DNA of 64,000 bases from Thalassovita sp. (GCA_017792425.1 CP051233.1:585457-649456), one strand, 5' to 3'; shown: positions 26,320 through 35,711, counted from the stretch's first letter. The notes: generated by a model from the sequence alone, not told the origin. A program made the numbers and translations.

Positions 26320-28050
26320 ATGTTCAAACCCGACAGGACGACCGCGCGCCTGACCCTTTGGATGAATCGGTTTCACGCTTGGCGCAGCGGTCTTGTGCGT
26401 CCTGCGACCGGTTTTGTCAGCCAGCCTGAACCCCGTACCATTGGGAGTTTCGCCCGAGGGCGGCAATTGATGGCCGGAAACTTCCTGTTCGCCGGACATT
26501 TGGTCGAGGCCCCCAAAACGTTGATCTGGGATATCGCGCCCCCGGACAATTCCTATGAGGCGGAACAACATGGTTTCGGCTGGCTTGATGACCTGGCTGC
26601 AGTGGCTGACCCAAACACCCGCGAAAGGGCACAGGAATGGCTTTGGGCGTGGATAGATCGCTTCGGTTCCGGGAAAGGGGCGGGTTGGACGCCCGACCTG
26701 ACCGGGCGGCGCATCATCCGCTGGATACATCACGCGCTGTTTTTGTTGCGCGGTGCGGAAAAGGAACAGTCCGACGCCTATTTCCGGTCTTTGTCCCGGC
26801 AAACGGTTTTCTTGTCGTCCCGCTGGCAAACCTGTTCGCCCGGTCTGCCCCGGTTCGAGGCGTTGACCGGCTTGATCTACGCGGGTCTTTCGCTGGAAGG
26901 CATGTCCCACCATGTGGCTGCCGCTGTCCGTGCGCTGGCGCGGGATTGCCGCCAACACGTGGATGATCAGGGCGGTATCCCCACGCGCAACCCCGAAGAG
27001 TTGCTGGAGGTCTTTACCCTGCTGACCTGGGGCGCCGCGGCATTGATCGAAACCGGACATCCCGTTCCGATGGACCTGCAACGCGCGATACAGCGTATCG
27101 CGCCGACCTTGCGCACGCTGCGCCATGCGGATGGCGGGCTTGCCCGGTTCCACGGCGGTGGACGCGGTATAGAAGGGCGACTGGATACGGCACTGGCGGC
27201 GTCCGGGGTCAAGGGGCGGGCGACGGATGGGTTGGCGATGGGCTATGCGCGCCTGTCCGCCGGGCGCACCAGCGTAATCGTGGACGCCAGTGCGCCTCCC
27301 TCTGGCAAGGCGTCTTATAATGCCCATGCCTCGACCCTTGCGTTTGAACTGACCTCAGGTCGGCGGCCTGTCATCGTCAACTGCGGGTCCGGCGCGGTTT
27401 TCGGGGAAAAGTGGCGTCGGGCCGGACGAGCCACACCCAGCCATTCCACATTGTGTCTGGACGGGTATTCCAGTGCGCGGCTAGGTGGGCGGGGTAAGAC
27501 TGAACTGCTGGTGGAGACCCCTCGGAATATCCCAATCCAGGTGTCGCAGGCCCCGGATGGGTTGCGGTTCGAAGGTGGGCACGACGGCTATGTCAAATCC
27601 TATGGGTTGACGCACGCGCGGACGCTGGAACTGACCTTTGACGGCCGCGGTCTGGCGGGTGAAGATCTGTTGGTGGCGCTGGACGACACCGCCAAACGGC
27701 GTTTCGACAAGTCGCCGAAGGTGGTGGCGTTGGAAGGGATCGGCTTTCACCTGCGGTTCCACCTGCACCCCGAGGTTGACGCGACGGTGGACATGGGTGG
27801 GGCGTCTGTGTCGCTTGCCCTAAAAAGTGGCGAGCTTTGGTTGTTCCGGCACGAAGGGAACGCAGAAATGACGCTGGAGCCCTCGGTTTTTCTGGAAAAA
27901 GGCCGTTTGCGGCCACGTGCGACCAAACAAATCGTTTTATCTGGCCGCGCGATGGACTATGCGACGCGCATCCGCTGGTCCTTGGCCAAGGCGCAGGATA
28001 CGCCGATCAGTATCCGCGACCTGAACCGGGACGAGCCAGACCTGAGCTGA
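26320..28050 (+). CDS. Heparinase II/III-family protein
   Basis: This 576-aa protein has an N-terminal alpha-helical toroid-like part (RLTLWMNRFHAW, WKWIDRFGSG-like segment, YARLSAGRTSVIVDAS) and a C-terminal beta-rich heparinase II/III domain with ASTLAFELTSGRRPVIVNCGSG and RATPSHSTLCLDGYSSARLG. Related enzymes cleave uronate-containing polysaccharides by elimination, but this Rhodobacterales subgroup sits in a housekeeping context (between rsmB and purH) and lacks an obvious signal peptide, so a role in envelope glycan remodelling or an inactive role is possible. AGAGGCAG precedes the ATG. purH starts 21 nt after its stop. Confidence 0.85.
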   Translation: MFKPDRTTARLTLWMNRFHAWRSGLVRPATGFVSQPEPRTIGSFARGRQLMAGNFLFAGHLVEAPKTLIWDIAPPDNSYEAEQHGFGWLDDLAAVADPNTRERAQEWLWAWIDRFGSGKGAGWTPDLTGRRIIRWIHHALFLLRGAEKEQSDAYFRSLSRQTVFLSSRWQTCSPGLPRFEALTGLIYAGLSLEGMSHHVAAAVRALARDCRQHVDDQGGIPTRNPEELLEVFTLLTWGAAALIETGHPVPMDLQRAIQRIAPTLRTLRHADGGLARFHGGGRGIEGRLDTALAASGVKGRATDGLAMGYARLSAGRTSVIVDASAPPSGKASYNAHASTLAFELTSGRRPVIVNCGSGAVFGEKWRRAGRATPSHSTLCLDGYSSARLGGRGKTELLVETPRNIPIQVSQAPDGLRFEGGHDGYVKSYGLTHARTLELTFDGRGLAGEDLLVALDDTAKRRFDKSPKVVALEGIGFHLRFHLHPEVDATVDMGGASVSLALKSGELWLFRHEGNAEMTLEPSVFLEKGRLRPRATKQIVLSGRAMDYATRIRWSLAKAQDTPISIRDLNRDEPDLS

Positions 28051-28071
28051 ACAGAGAAAAAGAGCTGCCCC

Positions 28072-29658
28072 ATGACCAACCTTCACCCCGTGCGCCGCGC
28101 GCTTATTTCCGTTTCCGACAAGACCGGCCTGATTGATCTGGGCAAGGCCTTGGCCGCGCGTGGTGTGGAACTGCTGTCCACAGGGGGCAGCGCCAAGGCC
28201 CTGCGTGACGCCGGGCTGCAGGTCAAGGACGTGGCCGATGTCACCGGGTTTCCTGAAATGATGGACGGCAGGGTGAAAACCCTTCACCCCAAGGTGCATG
28301 GCGGCCTGCTGGCGCTGCGCGACAACGACAGTCACGTTGCGGCGATGGAAGAACACGGTATTGGCGGGATCGACTTGCTGGTGGTGAACCTTTATCCGTT
28401 CGAGGCCACCGTGGCCAAGGGCGCCGATTACGATGAGTGCATCGAGAACATTGACATCGGTGGCCCCGCCATGATCCGCGCCGCCGCCAAGAACCACGGT
28501 TTTGTCACCACCGTCGTGGATGTCGAGGATTACGACACCCTGCTGGGTGAACTGGACCGTCACGACGGCCAGACCTGCCTGAAGTACCGCAAGAAACTGG
28601 CCCAGATCGCCTATGCCCGCACCGCGGCCTATGACGCCGCCGTCAGCACCTGGATGGCGAACGCGATTGGCCAGGAAACCCCGCGCCGCCGCGCCTTTGC
28701 CGGAACGCTGGCCCAGACCCTGCGCTATGGTGAAAACCCGCACCAGTCGGCGGCCTTCTACCTGGATGGCAGCAACCGTCCCGGCGTGGCGACCGCGCTG
28801 CAGCACCAGGGCAAGGAGCTGTCCTATAACAACATCAACGACACCGACGCGGCTTTTGAACTGGTGGCGGAATTCGGCTCGGACGCCCCGGCCTGCGCGA
28901 TCATCAAGCACGCCAACCCTTGCGGTGTCGCCTCTGGCGCAACCCTGGCCGAGGCGTACAGCCGCGCCTTTGATTGTGACCGGACCTCTGCGTTCGGCGG
29001 GATCATCGCGCTGAACCAGACACTGGACGCGCCGACCGCCGAGGAAATCTGCAAGATCTTCACCGAGGTCGTTATTGCCCCCGAAGCCACCAACGAAGCC
29101 AAAGCGATCTTTGCCGCCAAGAAGAACCTGCGCCTGCTGACCACCGGCGCGCTGCCCGATCCGAAATCGGCCATCACCACCTTCCGCCAAGTGGCGGGCG
29201 GGTTCCTGGTGCAGGGCAAGGACAACGGCGCGATCACGCTGGATGACCTGAAGGTCGTGACGGAACGCCAGCCGTCCGAACAGGAACTGACAGACCTGCT
29301 GTTTGCTTGGAAAGTGGCCAAGCACGTCAAGTCCAACGCCATCATCTACGTCAAGGATGGCGCGACGGTGGGCGTCGGCGCGGGCCAGATGAGCCGCGTG
29401 GACAGCACCCGTATCGCCGCCCGCAAGGCGCAGGACATGGCCGAGGTCATGGGCCTTGCAGCGCCGCTGACCCAAGGTTCGGTCGTGGCATCCGATGCGT
29501 TCTTCCCGTTTGCCGACGGCCTGATCACCGCGGCCGAGGCCGGGGCGACTGCGATCATCCAGCCGGGCGGGTCCATGCGCGACCAAGAGGTCATTGACGC
29601 TGCCAACGAACGTGGGCTGGCGATGGTCTTTACCGGCATGCGCCATTTCCGTCACTAA
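28072..29658 (+). CDS. purH: Bifunctional AICAR formyltransferase / IMP cyclohydrolase
   Basis: This 528-aa enzyme makes the last two steps to IMP. The N-terminal MGS-like cyclohydrolase domain begins VRRALISVSDKTGLIDLGKAL and contains MDGRVKTLHPKVHGGLL; the formyltransferase domain contains LRYGENPHQSAAFY, KHANPCGVA and the C-terminal SDAFFPFADGLITAAEAGATAIIQPGGSMRD. All blocks are intact. It follows the heparinase-like gene closely. A hairpin lies 32 nt after the stop. Confidence 0.97.
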   Translation: MTNLHPVRRALISVSDKTGLIDLGKALAARGVELLSTGGSAKALRDAGLQVKDVADVTGFPEMMDGRVKTLHPKVHGGLLALRDNDSHVAAMEEHGIGGIDLLVVNLYPFEATVAKGADYDECIENIDIGGPAMIRAAAKNHGFVTTVVDVEDYDTLLGELDRHDGQTCLKYRKKLAQIAYARTAAYDAAVSTWMANAIGQETPRRRAFAGTLAQTLRYGENPHQSAAFYLDGSNRPGVATALQHQGKELSYNNINDTDAAFELVAEFGSDAPACAIIKHANPCGVASGATLAEAYSRAFDCDRTSAFGGIIALNQTLDAPTAEEICKIFTEVVIAPEATNEAKAIFAAKKNLRLLTTGALPDPKSAITTFRQVAGGFLVQGKDNGAITLDDLKVVTERQPSEQELTDLLFAWKVAKHVKSNAIIYVKDGATVGVGAGQMSRVDSTRIAARKAQDMAEVMGLAAPLTQGSVVASDAFFPFADGLITAAEAGATAIIQPGGSMRDQEVIDAANERGLAMVFTGMRHFRH

Positions 29659-29690
29659 GACGTGGGCGACAGGTCGATTAATCAAGGAAT

Positions 29691-29719
29691 TCCGGCGGGT
29701 TCATGATACACTCGCCGGA
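29691..29719 (+). other. Hairpin between purH and lspA
   Basis: TCCGGCGGG pairs with CTCGCCGGA (9 bp with one G-T pair, 11-nt loop). No T-run follows, so this is not a standard terminator; it may stabilise the purH 3' end or mark partial termination before lspA. Confidence 0.4.
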
Positions 29720-29777
29720 CAACCAAATCCCGAGGGGCGGCTAACGCACCCGGCAAGAGGCAAAACAGGGCAGATCA

Positions 29778-30248
29778 ATGAGGCTCGTATTCTGGGCAGG
29801 ATTCTGGACGTTTCTGGCGGATCAAGCCAGCAAGTACGTCGTGGTTCACCTGCTCAACCTGCGCAATGTCGGTGAAATCGACGTGCTGCCGCCCCTGCTG
29901 AACCTGCGCATGGCGTGGAATGATGGTGTGAACTTCGGGCTGCTTGGCAACTCTGCGCAGCCAATGCGGCTGGTCCTGATCGGGTTGGCGCTGGTCATTT
30001 CCGGCGCGGTTCTCTGGTGGGTGCATCGTGACCGCCCCGGCGCTCTGGGAATGATCGCGGCAGGCCTGCTGATCGGCGGCGCGTTGGGAAATGTCGTGGA
30101 TCGGCTGCTGTACGGCGCCGTTGCGGATTTCCTGAACATGTCCTGCTGCGGGTTTTCCAATCCCTATTCCTTCAACGTGGCCGACATCGCGATTTTCCTC
30201 GGCGCATTCGGGCTGATCTTGTGGGGTGGAGGGAAAAAGCACCCGTGA
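29778..30248 (+). CDS. lspA: Lipoprotein signal peptidase (signal peptidase II)
   Basis: This 156-aa polytopic membrane aspartic protease cleaves prolipoprotein signal peptides. Four hydrophobic segments are visible, with FLADQASKYVV early, GNVVDRLLYGAVADFLN carrying catalytic Asp117 and FNVADIAIFLG carrying Asp136. The following gene encodes a lipoprotein, a natural substrate. Length is slightly short but complete. Confidence 0.95.
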   Translation: MRLVFWAGFWTFLADQASKYVVVHLLNLRNVGEIDVLPPLLNLRMAWNDGVNFGLLGNSAQPMRLVLIGLALVISGAVLWWVHRDRPGALGMIAAGLLIGGALGNVVDRLLYGAVADFLNMSCCGFSNPYSFNVADIAIFLGAFGLILWGGGKKHP

Positions 30249-30300
30249 CGCGGGCGTCGGGATCAGCTAATGCTGTTGCGGAACGGACTGGAGGGTAGCG

Positions 30301-30813
30301 ATGCGGATCTCGCGCGCAGTTTTCTTGGTGGCTTTTGTCGGATTGGCGGCGTGCAGCGGTGACAACCGGTTGCGTGACTTGCGCTCGTTCACGGGCGGTC
30401 CTGATGAATTTCTTATTCTGCCGGGCAAAGAGCTTGAAGCGCCCAAGGACTACACCTCGCTTCCGACCCCCACGCCCGGAGGCGCCAACCGCACAGACCA
30501 GAACCCGCGCGGGGATGCAGTGGCTGCGCTTGGGGGCAAACCCTCGCAACTGACGCCCGCCGGTGTGCCCGCGTCCGAGGCCGGTCTGGTCACCTATGCC
30601 AGCCGGAACGGCGTGCAACCTGCGATCCGGGACGAGCTGTCCGAGGAAGATGCCGATTTCCGCAAGAAGCAGGCGCGTTTCACCCGCATCCGCCTTGTGC
30701 GCGTTGATCGCTATAACCAAGCCTACCGCAAGGAAGCCCTGAACCCCTATCAGGAACTGGATCGCTGGCGGGCGGCTGGCGTGGCCACGCCGACAGCCCC
30801 CCACAACGACTGA
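30301..30813 (+). CDS. DUF3035 lipoprotein
   Basis: This is a 170-aa predicted lipoprotein: a short signal with lipobox LAAC and lipidated Cys18, then a polar, proline-rich mature part. DFRKKQARFTRIRLVRVDRYNQAYRKEALNPYQELDRWR near the end and GGPDEFLILPGKELEAPKDYTSLPTPTPGG near the front are the DUF3035 blocks. The function is unknown; the family is confined to alphaproteobacteria as far as I recall. It directly follows lspA and precedes the M16 protease pair. Confidence 0.85.
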   Translation: MRISRAVFLVAFVGLAACSGDNRLRDLRSFTGGPDEFLILPGKELEAPKDYTSLPTPTPGGANRTDQNPRGDAVAALGGKPSQLTPAGVPASEAGLVTYASRNGVQPAIRDELSEEDADFRKKQARFTRIRLVRVDRYNQAYRKEALNPYQELDRWRAAGVATPTAPHND

Positions 30814-30835
30814 TCTCACATCCTCGTCAGGGCGC

Positions 30836-30863
30836 TTGAAGCTGCCGAAACAGGGCGTATCTT
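30836..30863 (+). promoter_or_regulatory. Predicted promoter of the M16 peptidase pair
   Basis: TTGAAG (30836-30841), 16-nt spacer, TATCTT (30858-30863), 25 nt before the ATG. It matches the promoter at 11532-11559 in the -35 box and in 12 of 16 spacer positions. GGAGATA follows as ribosome site. Confidence 0.5.
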
Positions 30864-30888
30864 GCTGGAAAACAACAGGAGATAGCCA

Positions 30889-32223
30889 ATGATCCGGTTC
30901 GCCGCCGCCCTTCTGGCGATGTTGATCATATCAGGGCCGCTGCGCGCGGCCGAAGCGATCAGTGATTTCACCCTGGAAAACGGCATGCAGGTCGTGGTGA
31001 TAGAGGACCACCGCGCGCCGGTCGTCGTTCATATGGTCTGGTATCGGGCCGGGTCCGCCGATGAACCGCCGGGCCAATCGGGTGTGGCGCATTTCCTGGA
31101 GCACCTGTTGTTCAAGGGTACAGAAACCCTTGCCCCCGGTGAATTTTCCGCAACGGTGGCGAAAAACGGCGGCACGGACAACGCTTTTACCAGTTATGAT
31201 TACACCGCCTATTATCAGCGCGTCGCTGCGGATCGCCAGCCTTTGATGATGAAGATGGAGGCGGACCGGATGAAGAACATCCGCCTTGGCGAAAAAGACA
31301 TCGTGACCGAACGGGACGTGATCCTGGAAGAGCGCAACATGCGCGTGGAAAACAGCCCTGCGGCGCTGTTCCGGGAACAGAAGGGCGCGGCGCAGTACCT
31401 TAACCACCGCTACGGGGTTCCGGTCATTGGTTGGAAGCACGAGATGGAAGAGTTGAGCCTGCAGGACGCGCTGTCCTTCTATGGAACCTATTACTCACCG
31501 AACAATGCGATCCTGGTGGTGGCAGGCGATGTGCAACCGGAAGAGGTGCTGGCGCTGGCCCGCGAATACTACGGCCCGATCCCGGCCAATCCCGACCTAC
31601 CCAAGGAACGCTATCGCAGCAGCGAACCGCCCCAAACCGCCGAACGCCGTCTGACCTACAAGGATGCGCGCGTGGCGCAGCCCTATATCAGCCGGTCCTA
31701 TCTTGCCCCCGAGCGCAACAACGGCGACCAGGCCGAAGCTGCGGCGCTGACCATTCTGGCCGAGGTTCTGGGGGGCGGAACGACCTCTATCCTGGCAGAG
31801 AAATTGCAGTTCGACAGCCAGACAGCTATTTATACCGCCGCTTTCTATAGTGGTACGTCGCTGGACAAGACAACGTTTGACCTGGTCGTCGTGCCTGCAC
31901 CCGGCGTGACCTTGCAACAGGCCGAGGACGCGCTGGATGAGGTGCTGCTTGGACTGGTTGAAACCGGGATAGACAACGAACGACTGGACCGCGTGAAAAT
32001 GCAGGTCCGTGCCTCTGAAATCTACGCCTTGGACAACACGGAGGGGTTGGCGAACCGGTATGGTCAAGCACTGACACAGGGTCTGACCATTCAGGACGTG
32101 CAGGATTGGCCGATGCAGTTGCAGGCCGTAACAGCAGAGGACGTTCTGACCGTCGCCCGCAAGGTACTGGATCGGCGGCAATCCGTTACCGGCTGGCTGA
32201 TGACGCAGGAGGTAGACCAATGA
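30889..32223 (+). CDS. M16-family zinc metallopeptidase, active subunit, exported
   Basis: This is a 444-aa pitrilysin-type protease. A signal peptide (AALLAMLIISGPLRAAEA) is followed by the M16 domain with HFLEH at 68-72 (inverted zinc motif HxxEH) and a downstream glutamate in ERDVILEERNMR (about 147-148), so zinc binding is intact. The rest shows the second M16 lobe. The start of the next gene overlaps its stop (ATGA). Such pairs form periplasmic heterodimers in which one subunit binds zinc. Confidence 0.93.
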   Translation: MIRFAAALLAMLIISGPLRAAEAISDFTLENGMQVVVIEDHRAPVVVHMVWYRAGSADEPPGQSGVAHFLEHLLFKGTETLAPGEFSATVAKNGGTDNAFTSYDYTAYYQRVAADRQPLMMKMEADRMKNIRLGEKDIVTERDVILEERNMRVENSPAALFREQKGAAQYLNHRYGVPVIGWKHEMEELSLQDALSFYGTYYSPNNAILVVAGDVQPEEVLALAREYYGPIPANPDLPKERYRSSEPPQTAERRLTYKDARVAQPYISRSYLAPERNNGDQAEAAALTILAEVLGGGTTSILAEKLQFDSQTAIYTAAFYSGTSLDKTTFDLVVVPAPGVTLQQAEDALDEVLLGLVETGIDNERLDRVKMQVRASEIYALDNTEGLANRYGQALTQGLTIQDVQDWPMQLQAVTAEDVLTVARKVLDRRQSVTGWLMTQEVDQ

Positions 32224-33530
32224 TTATGCGTTTCCTTGTTTCTTTCGCGCTGGTGCTGGCGGCGCTACCCCTTCGTGCAGATGTCGCGATTCAAGAAGTC
32301 ACATCCCCTACCGGTCTGAAGGCCTGGTTGGTCGAGGATCATTCGATCCCCTTCACGGCGCTGGAATTGCGGTTTCGCGGCGGCGCCCGATTGGACGAAC
32401 CGGGTAAAAAAGGCGCCACGAACCTGATGGTCGGACTGCTGGAAGAAGGGGCGGCCGACCAGGATGCCCGCGCCTTTGCCCGCGCGAAAGAGGACTTGGC
32501 TGCAGGGTTTTCCTATGACCTGTCGGATGATTTCGTCAGTGTTTCGGCCCGGTTCCTGACGGAAAACCGGGATCAGGCGGTGGCGCTGCTGCGTGACAGC
32601 CTGCTGTCACCGCGGTTTGACCCGGATGCGCTGGAACGTGTGCGCCAGCAGGTGGTTTCCGGCATTCTGTCGGATCAGAAAAATCCGCGCGATCTGGCCT
32701 CCAAGGCGTTTCGAGAAATCGTCTATGGTGACCATCCCTACGCCCAATCGGAAAGCGGTACGTTGGAATCCGTGTCCGCGCTGGAGCGCACGGACCTTTT
32801 GACGGCGCATCGCAACGCGCTGACCCGCGAGGGGCTGTATGTTGCGGCGGTCGGGGATATTACCCCGGCTGAATTGGCGGCGCTGATGGATAGCCTGTTG
32901 GCCGAATTGCCCGCGACCGGGCCGTCACTGCCTGCCCCCGCGGAATTGAACTTCCCCGGCGGGGTTCATGTGACAGAGTTTGATACGCCCCAGTCCGTGG
33001 CGCTGTTCGCCCAACCAGGTATTGACCGGGACGATCCCGATTTCTTTGCGGCCTATGTTCTGGACCTGATCTTGGGCGGTGGCGGTTTCGAAAGCCGTCT
33101 GATGCACGAAGTGCGGGAAAAGCGCGGTCTGACGTATGGCATCTATACCTATCTTCTGGACAAGGACGGTGCGCAGATGTGGATGGGATCCGTGTCATCC
33201 GGCAACGACAGGATCGCCCAAGCCATTCAGGTCATCCGCGATGAATGGCAGAAGCTGCTGGACCAAGGCGTTTCCGAACAGGAACTGGCTGACGCCAAGA
33301 CCTATCTGACCGGTGCCTACCCTCTGCGGTTTGACGGCAACGCGACAATCGCGGGAATCCTTGTTGGGATGCAGGCGGACAATATGCCGATCGACTATAT
33401 CGCCACCCGGAATGACAAGGTGAACGCCGTCACCATGCAGGATGTTCAGCGCGTTGCGCAGCGCCTGTTGGACCCCTCCCGGTTGACCTTCGTCGTGACC
33501 GGGCAGCCCCAAGGGTTGGCTGCAAACTAA
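32220..33530 (+). CDS. M16-family peptidase-like protein, non-catalytic partner, exported
   Basis: This 436-aa protein has the same fold as its upstream neighbour and a signal peptide (MRFLVSFALVLAALPLRA). At the place of the zinc motif it has KGATNLMVGLLEEGA, with no HxxEH, so it cannot bind zinc in the usual way. The C-terminal lobe retains FESRLMHEVREKRGLTYGIYTY, the arginine-tyrosine region that completes the partner's active site. This is the classic arrangement of a mitochondrial-processing-peptidase-like heterodimer. The ATG at 32220 overlaps the previous stop; a second ATG two codons later is also possible. Confidence 0.92.
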   Translation: MIMRFLVSFALVLAALPLRADVAIQEVTSPTGLKAWLVEDHSIPFTALELRFRGGARLDEPGKKGATNLMVGLLEEGAADQDARAFARAKEDLAAGFSYDLSDDFVSVSARFLTENRDQAVALLRDSLLSPRFDPDALERVRQQVVSGILSDQKNPRDLASKAFREIVYGDHPYAQSESGTLESVSALERTDLLTAHRNALTREGLYVAAVGDITPAELAALMDSLLAELPATGPSLPAPAELNFPGGVHVTEFDTPQSVALFAQPGIDRDDPDFFAAYVLDLILGGGGFESRLMHEVREKRGLTYGIYTYLLDKDGAQMWMGSVSSGNDRIAQAIQVIRDEWQKLLDQGVSEQELADAKTYLTGAYPLRFDGNATIAGILVGMQADNMPIDYIATRNDKVNAVTMQDVQRVAQRLLDPSRLTFVVTGQPQGLAAN

Positions 33531-33546
33531 CACGTGGCAAGGCGGT

Positions 33547-34386
33547 TCAATACCTGGCGGCCAACAAATCGCCAAGGGCCTGTGTGAATGTGCTGACAGG
33601 GGTTGCAATGCTGTGGGGCTGGCCGTTCAGAATGCCCGTGGCGGACAGGATGCCAATCACGGCAATATCCGGTCCATTTTGAACCAATACAGGGGCGCCA
33701 GAGTCCCCCTTCATTACGGCGCAGGTCTGGATGATGCTGGCCTTTGGTGTTCCGGTTCGTGGTGGGCCGCAATCCGTCGCGTGGCTCAGGATGTGGGGTC
33801 TCAGTCCTGCATAACCGGCCAGGCTGTAGGTTCCGGCCTTGTTCACGTCACCAAGGGGCAGAGAGCCGACCTTGGCGCCAATTGGATCCTGCAACACCAG
33901 CAAAGCCCAGTCCTGACCCGGCGCCCCGCTGAAATCCCGGCTGTTTGGGTCATGCGCCGGGGGCAGAACGTATTTTGTCACCTCTGATGCCGCCAGCGCC
34001 GCGCCTTTCTGATAGCCTGCCGCGAATGTCAGGCTGCTAGGGGGTATCCATGATTTTCGCGCATAGTTGTACAGGCAATGCGCGGCGGTCACGACGATCC
34101 GGTCTGCGATCAGGGTTCCCGTGCAATGGCTGCGCAATTGGATGCTGGCAAAATTGACCCGCCCAATCGCGCGCCAAGGGATGGCTGTCGCGTCGAGTAT
34201 TTGCCGCGCCCGTATCCTTTCACAGCCCTTTGCCTGCGCTTTGCCCAACCCGCATATTCCGTTCAACTGCCCGACGAAGAGGTCTGCGCGCAAGGGTCCG
34301 GTGTTCGGCAGGTCTGGCGCCTGTGCAACCACAGGTCCGTACAGCCAAGCCAGGAAAACGGTCGTTATCAACACTCGTACCGACAC
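33547..34386 (-). CDS. Secreted trypsin-like serine protease (S1 family)
   Basis: This is a 279-aa chymotrypsin-fold protease. After a signal peptide (RVLITTVFLAWLYGPVVAQA) and about 50 residues of prosequence come the catalytic His103 (VTAAHC), Asp159 (GQDWALL) and Ser229 (KGDSGAPV); all three are in place. Cysteines near 88, 104, 206 and 222 could form the usual disulfides. GTG 34386 is chosen because AAAGGA lies upstream and the signal peptide starts there. It converges with the M16 genes and is divergent from the methyltransferase gene. Target unknown. Confidence 0.9.
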   Translation of the reverse strand: MSVRVLITTVFLAWLYGPVVAQAPDLPNTGPLRADLFVGQLNGICGLGKAQAKGCERIRARQILDATAIPWRAIGRVNFASIQLRSHCTGTLIADRIVVTAAHCLYNYARKSWIPPSSLTFAAGYQKGAALAASEVTKYVLPPAHDPNSRDFSGAPGQDWALLVLQDPIGAKVGSLPLGDVNKAGTYSLAGYAGLRPHILSHATDCGPPRTGTPKASIIQTCAVMKGDSGAPVLVQNGPDIAVIGILSATGILNGQPHSIATPVSTFTQALGDLLAARY

Positions 34387-34503
34387 TTTTTGTGATCCTT
34401 TGCGTCCCTCGTGATTGGGGGCAGGATAGGCGGGTGGCGCCCTGTCGTCGAGTTCATGCAGAAACCGGTCGCCGCGCTGCGCGATCTCGGATAAAGCGGG
34501 CGT

Positions 34504-35613
34504 ATGACCGACGATACCCGTTTTGAAATTTTTCTGGTTGCCACGCCCGGGCTTGAAACACCCCTGTGCCAAGAAGCGCAGCAGGCCGGTTTTGCCGATG
34601 CGTCGGTGATCCCCGGCGGTGTCGTGTTTCGGGGCGGCTGGCCCGAAGTCTGGAAGGCAAATCTGGTGCTGCGCGGCGCGACCCGCGTACTGGCGAGGAT
34701 CGGAGAGTTTCGTGCTTTTCACCTGGCGCAACTGGATAAACGGGCGCGGAAATTCCCCTGGGTCGAAGTGCTGCGATCAGACGTGCCGGTTCGTGTCGAA
34801 GCAACCAGCAAGCGTTCCAAAATCTACCATGCAGGCGCCGCAGCGCAGCGGATCGAAGGTGCGCTGGCAGCGGCAGGCATCCCGGTATCGCCTGAGGCCG
34901 AGTTGGTATTGAAAACCCGGATAGACGACAATCTGGTTACCTTCAGCGTAGATACTTCGGGCGAGTCGCTGCACAAGCGTGGCCACAAGGAAGCCGTGAA
35001 CAAAGCGCCGATGCGGGAAACGATGGCGGCGATGTTCCTGCGCGAATGTGGGTTTACCGGGCAAGAGCCGGTTCTGGACCCGATGTGCGGTTCCGGCACT
35101 TTCGTGATCGAGGCGGCGGAAATCTCTGCGGGCTTGTTTCCGGGGCGCAGCCGGGCCTTTGCCTTTGAAAATCTGGCCAGCTTCGACCCTGCGGCGTGGA
35201 CCCGGATGAAGGCGGCGCAGACATTCAACGTGCCCAAGGTCACCTTTCATGGCTCGGACCGGGACGCAGGCGCCATCCGCATGAGCCAAGCCAATGCCGA
35301 GCGCGCAGGTGTGTCAGACTGGACGCGTTTCCAGATGAAACCCATCAGCGATATCACCCCGCCGGATGGCCCTGCCGGGCTGGTCATCATCAACCCGCCC
35401 TACGGCGCGCGCATCGGCAACAAGAAACCGTTGTTCGGGCTGTACGGGGCTTTGGGGTCCGTTCTGATGGAGCGATTCAAGGGGTGGCGTGTGGGGATTG
35501 TGACCTCTGACAGCGGCCTTGCCAAGGCGACCGCGCTGCCTTTCCTGCCGCCCAGTCCCCCGATTGCGCATGGCGGGCTGAAGGTCCGCTTGTTCCGCAC
35601 CGATCTCCTCTGA
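34504..35613 (+). CDS. THUMP-domain class I RNA methyltransferase, RlmL N-terminal-like
   Basis: This is a 369-aa N2-guanine-type rRNA methyltransferase. A ferredoxin-like/THUMP N-terminal half (PGLETPLCQEAQQAGF, VRVEATSKRSKIYHAGAAAQRI) is followed by a Rossmann domain: VLDPMCGSGTFVIEAAE binds SAM and IINPPYGARIG near 297 is the amino-group methyltransferase motif. Size matches the N-terminal half of E. coli RlmL, which methylates 23S G2445; the second (RlmK) half is absent, as is normal outside gammaproteobacteria. The ATG at 34504 is only 118 nt from the divergent protease start. Confidence 0.9.
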   Translation: MTDDTRFEIFLVATPGLETPLCQEAQQAGFADASVIPGGVVFRGGWPEVWKANLVLRGATRVLARIGEFRAFHLAQLDKRARKFPWVEVLRSDVPVRVEATSKRSKIYHAGAAAQRIEGALAAAGIPVSPEAELVLKTRIDDNLVTFSVDTSGESLHKRGHKEAVNKAPMRETMAAMFLRECGFTGQEPVLDPMCGSGTFVIEAAEISAGLFPGRSRAFAFENLASFDPAAWTRMKAAQTFNVPKVTFHGSDRDAGAIRMSQANAERAGVSDWTRFQMKPISDITPPDGPAGLVIINPPYGARIGNKKPLFGLYGALGSVLMERFKGWRVGIVTSDSGLAKATALPFLPPSPPIAHGGLKVRLFRTDLL

Positions 35614-35647
35614 CCGCGAACAATTTACTTAACACGTAAAAAACGCG

Positions 35648-35676
35648 TTGATGGTTACAAATGTAACAATTATTCC
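35648..35676 (+). promoter_or_regulatory. Promoter with nested inverted repeat upstream of the VOC gene
   Basis: TTGATG (35648-35653), 17-nt spacer, TATTCC (35671-35676). The palindrome GTTAC-AAAT-GTAAC (35654-35667) fills the spacer, and a second one, TTTAC-N7-GTAAA, lies at 35624-35640. A repressor bound at the first would block polymerase. This stretch is much more AT-rich than its surroundings. Predicted from sequence. Confidence 0.5.
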
Positions 35677-35711
35677 CTCTTCAACACCGGAAGCACGGAG
35701 AGGAGACCCCG

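Noticed and set aside
25465..27327. Minus-strand open frame of 620 codons opposite rsmB and the heparinase-like gene.
   Set aside because: Antisense shadow with arginine/proline-rich sequence and no ribosome site.
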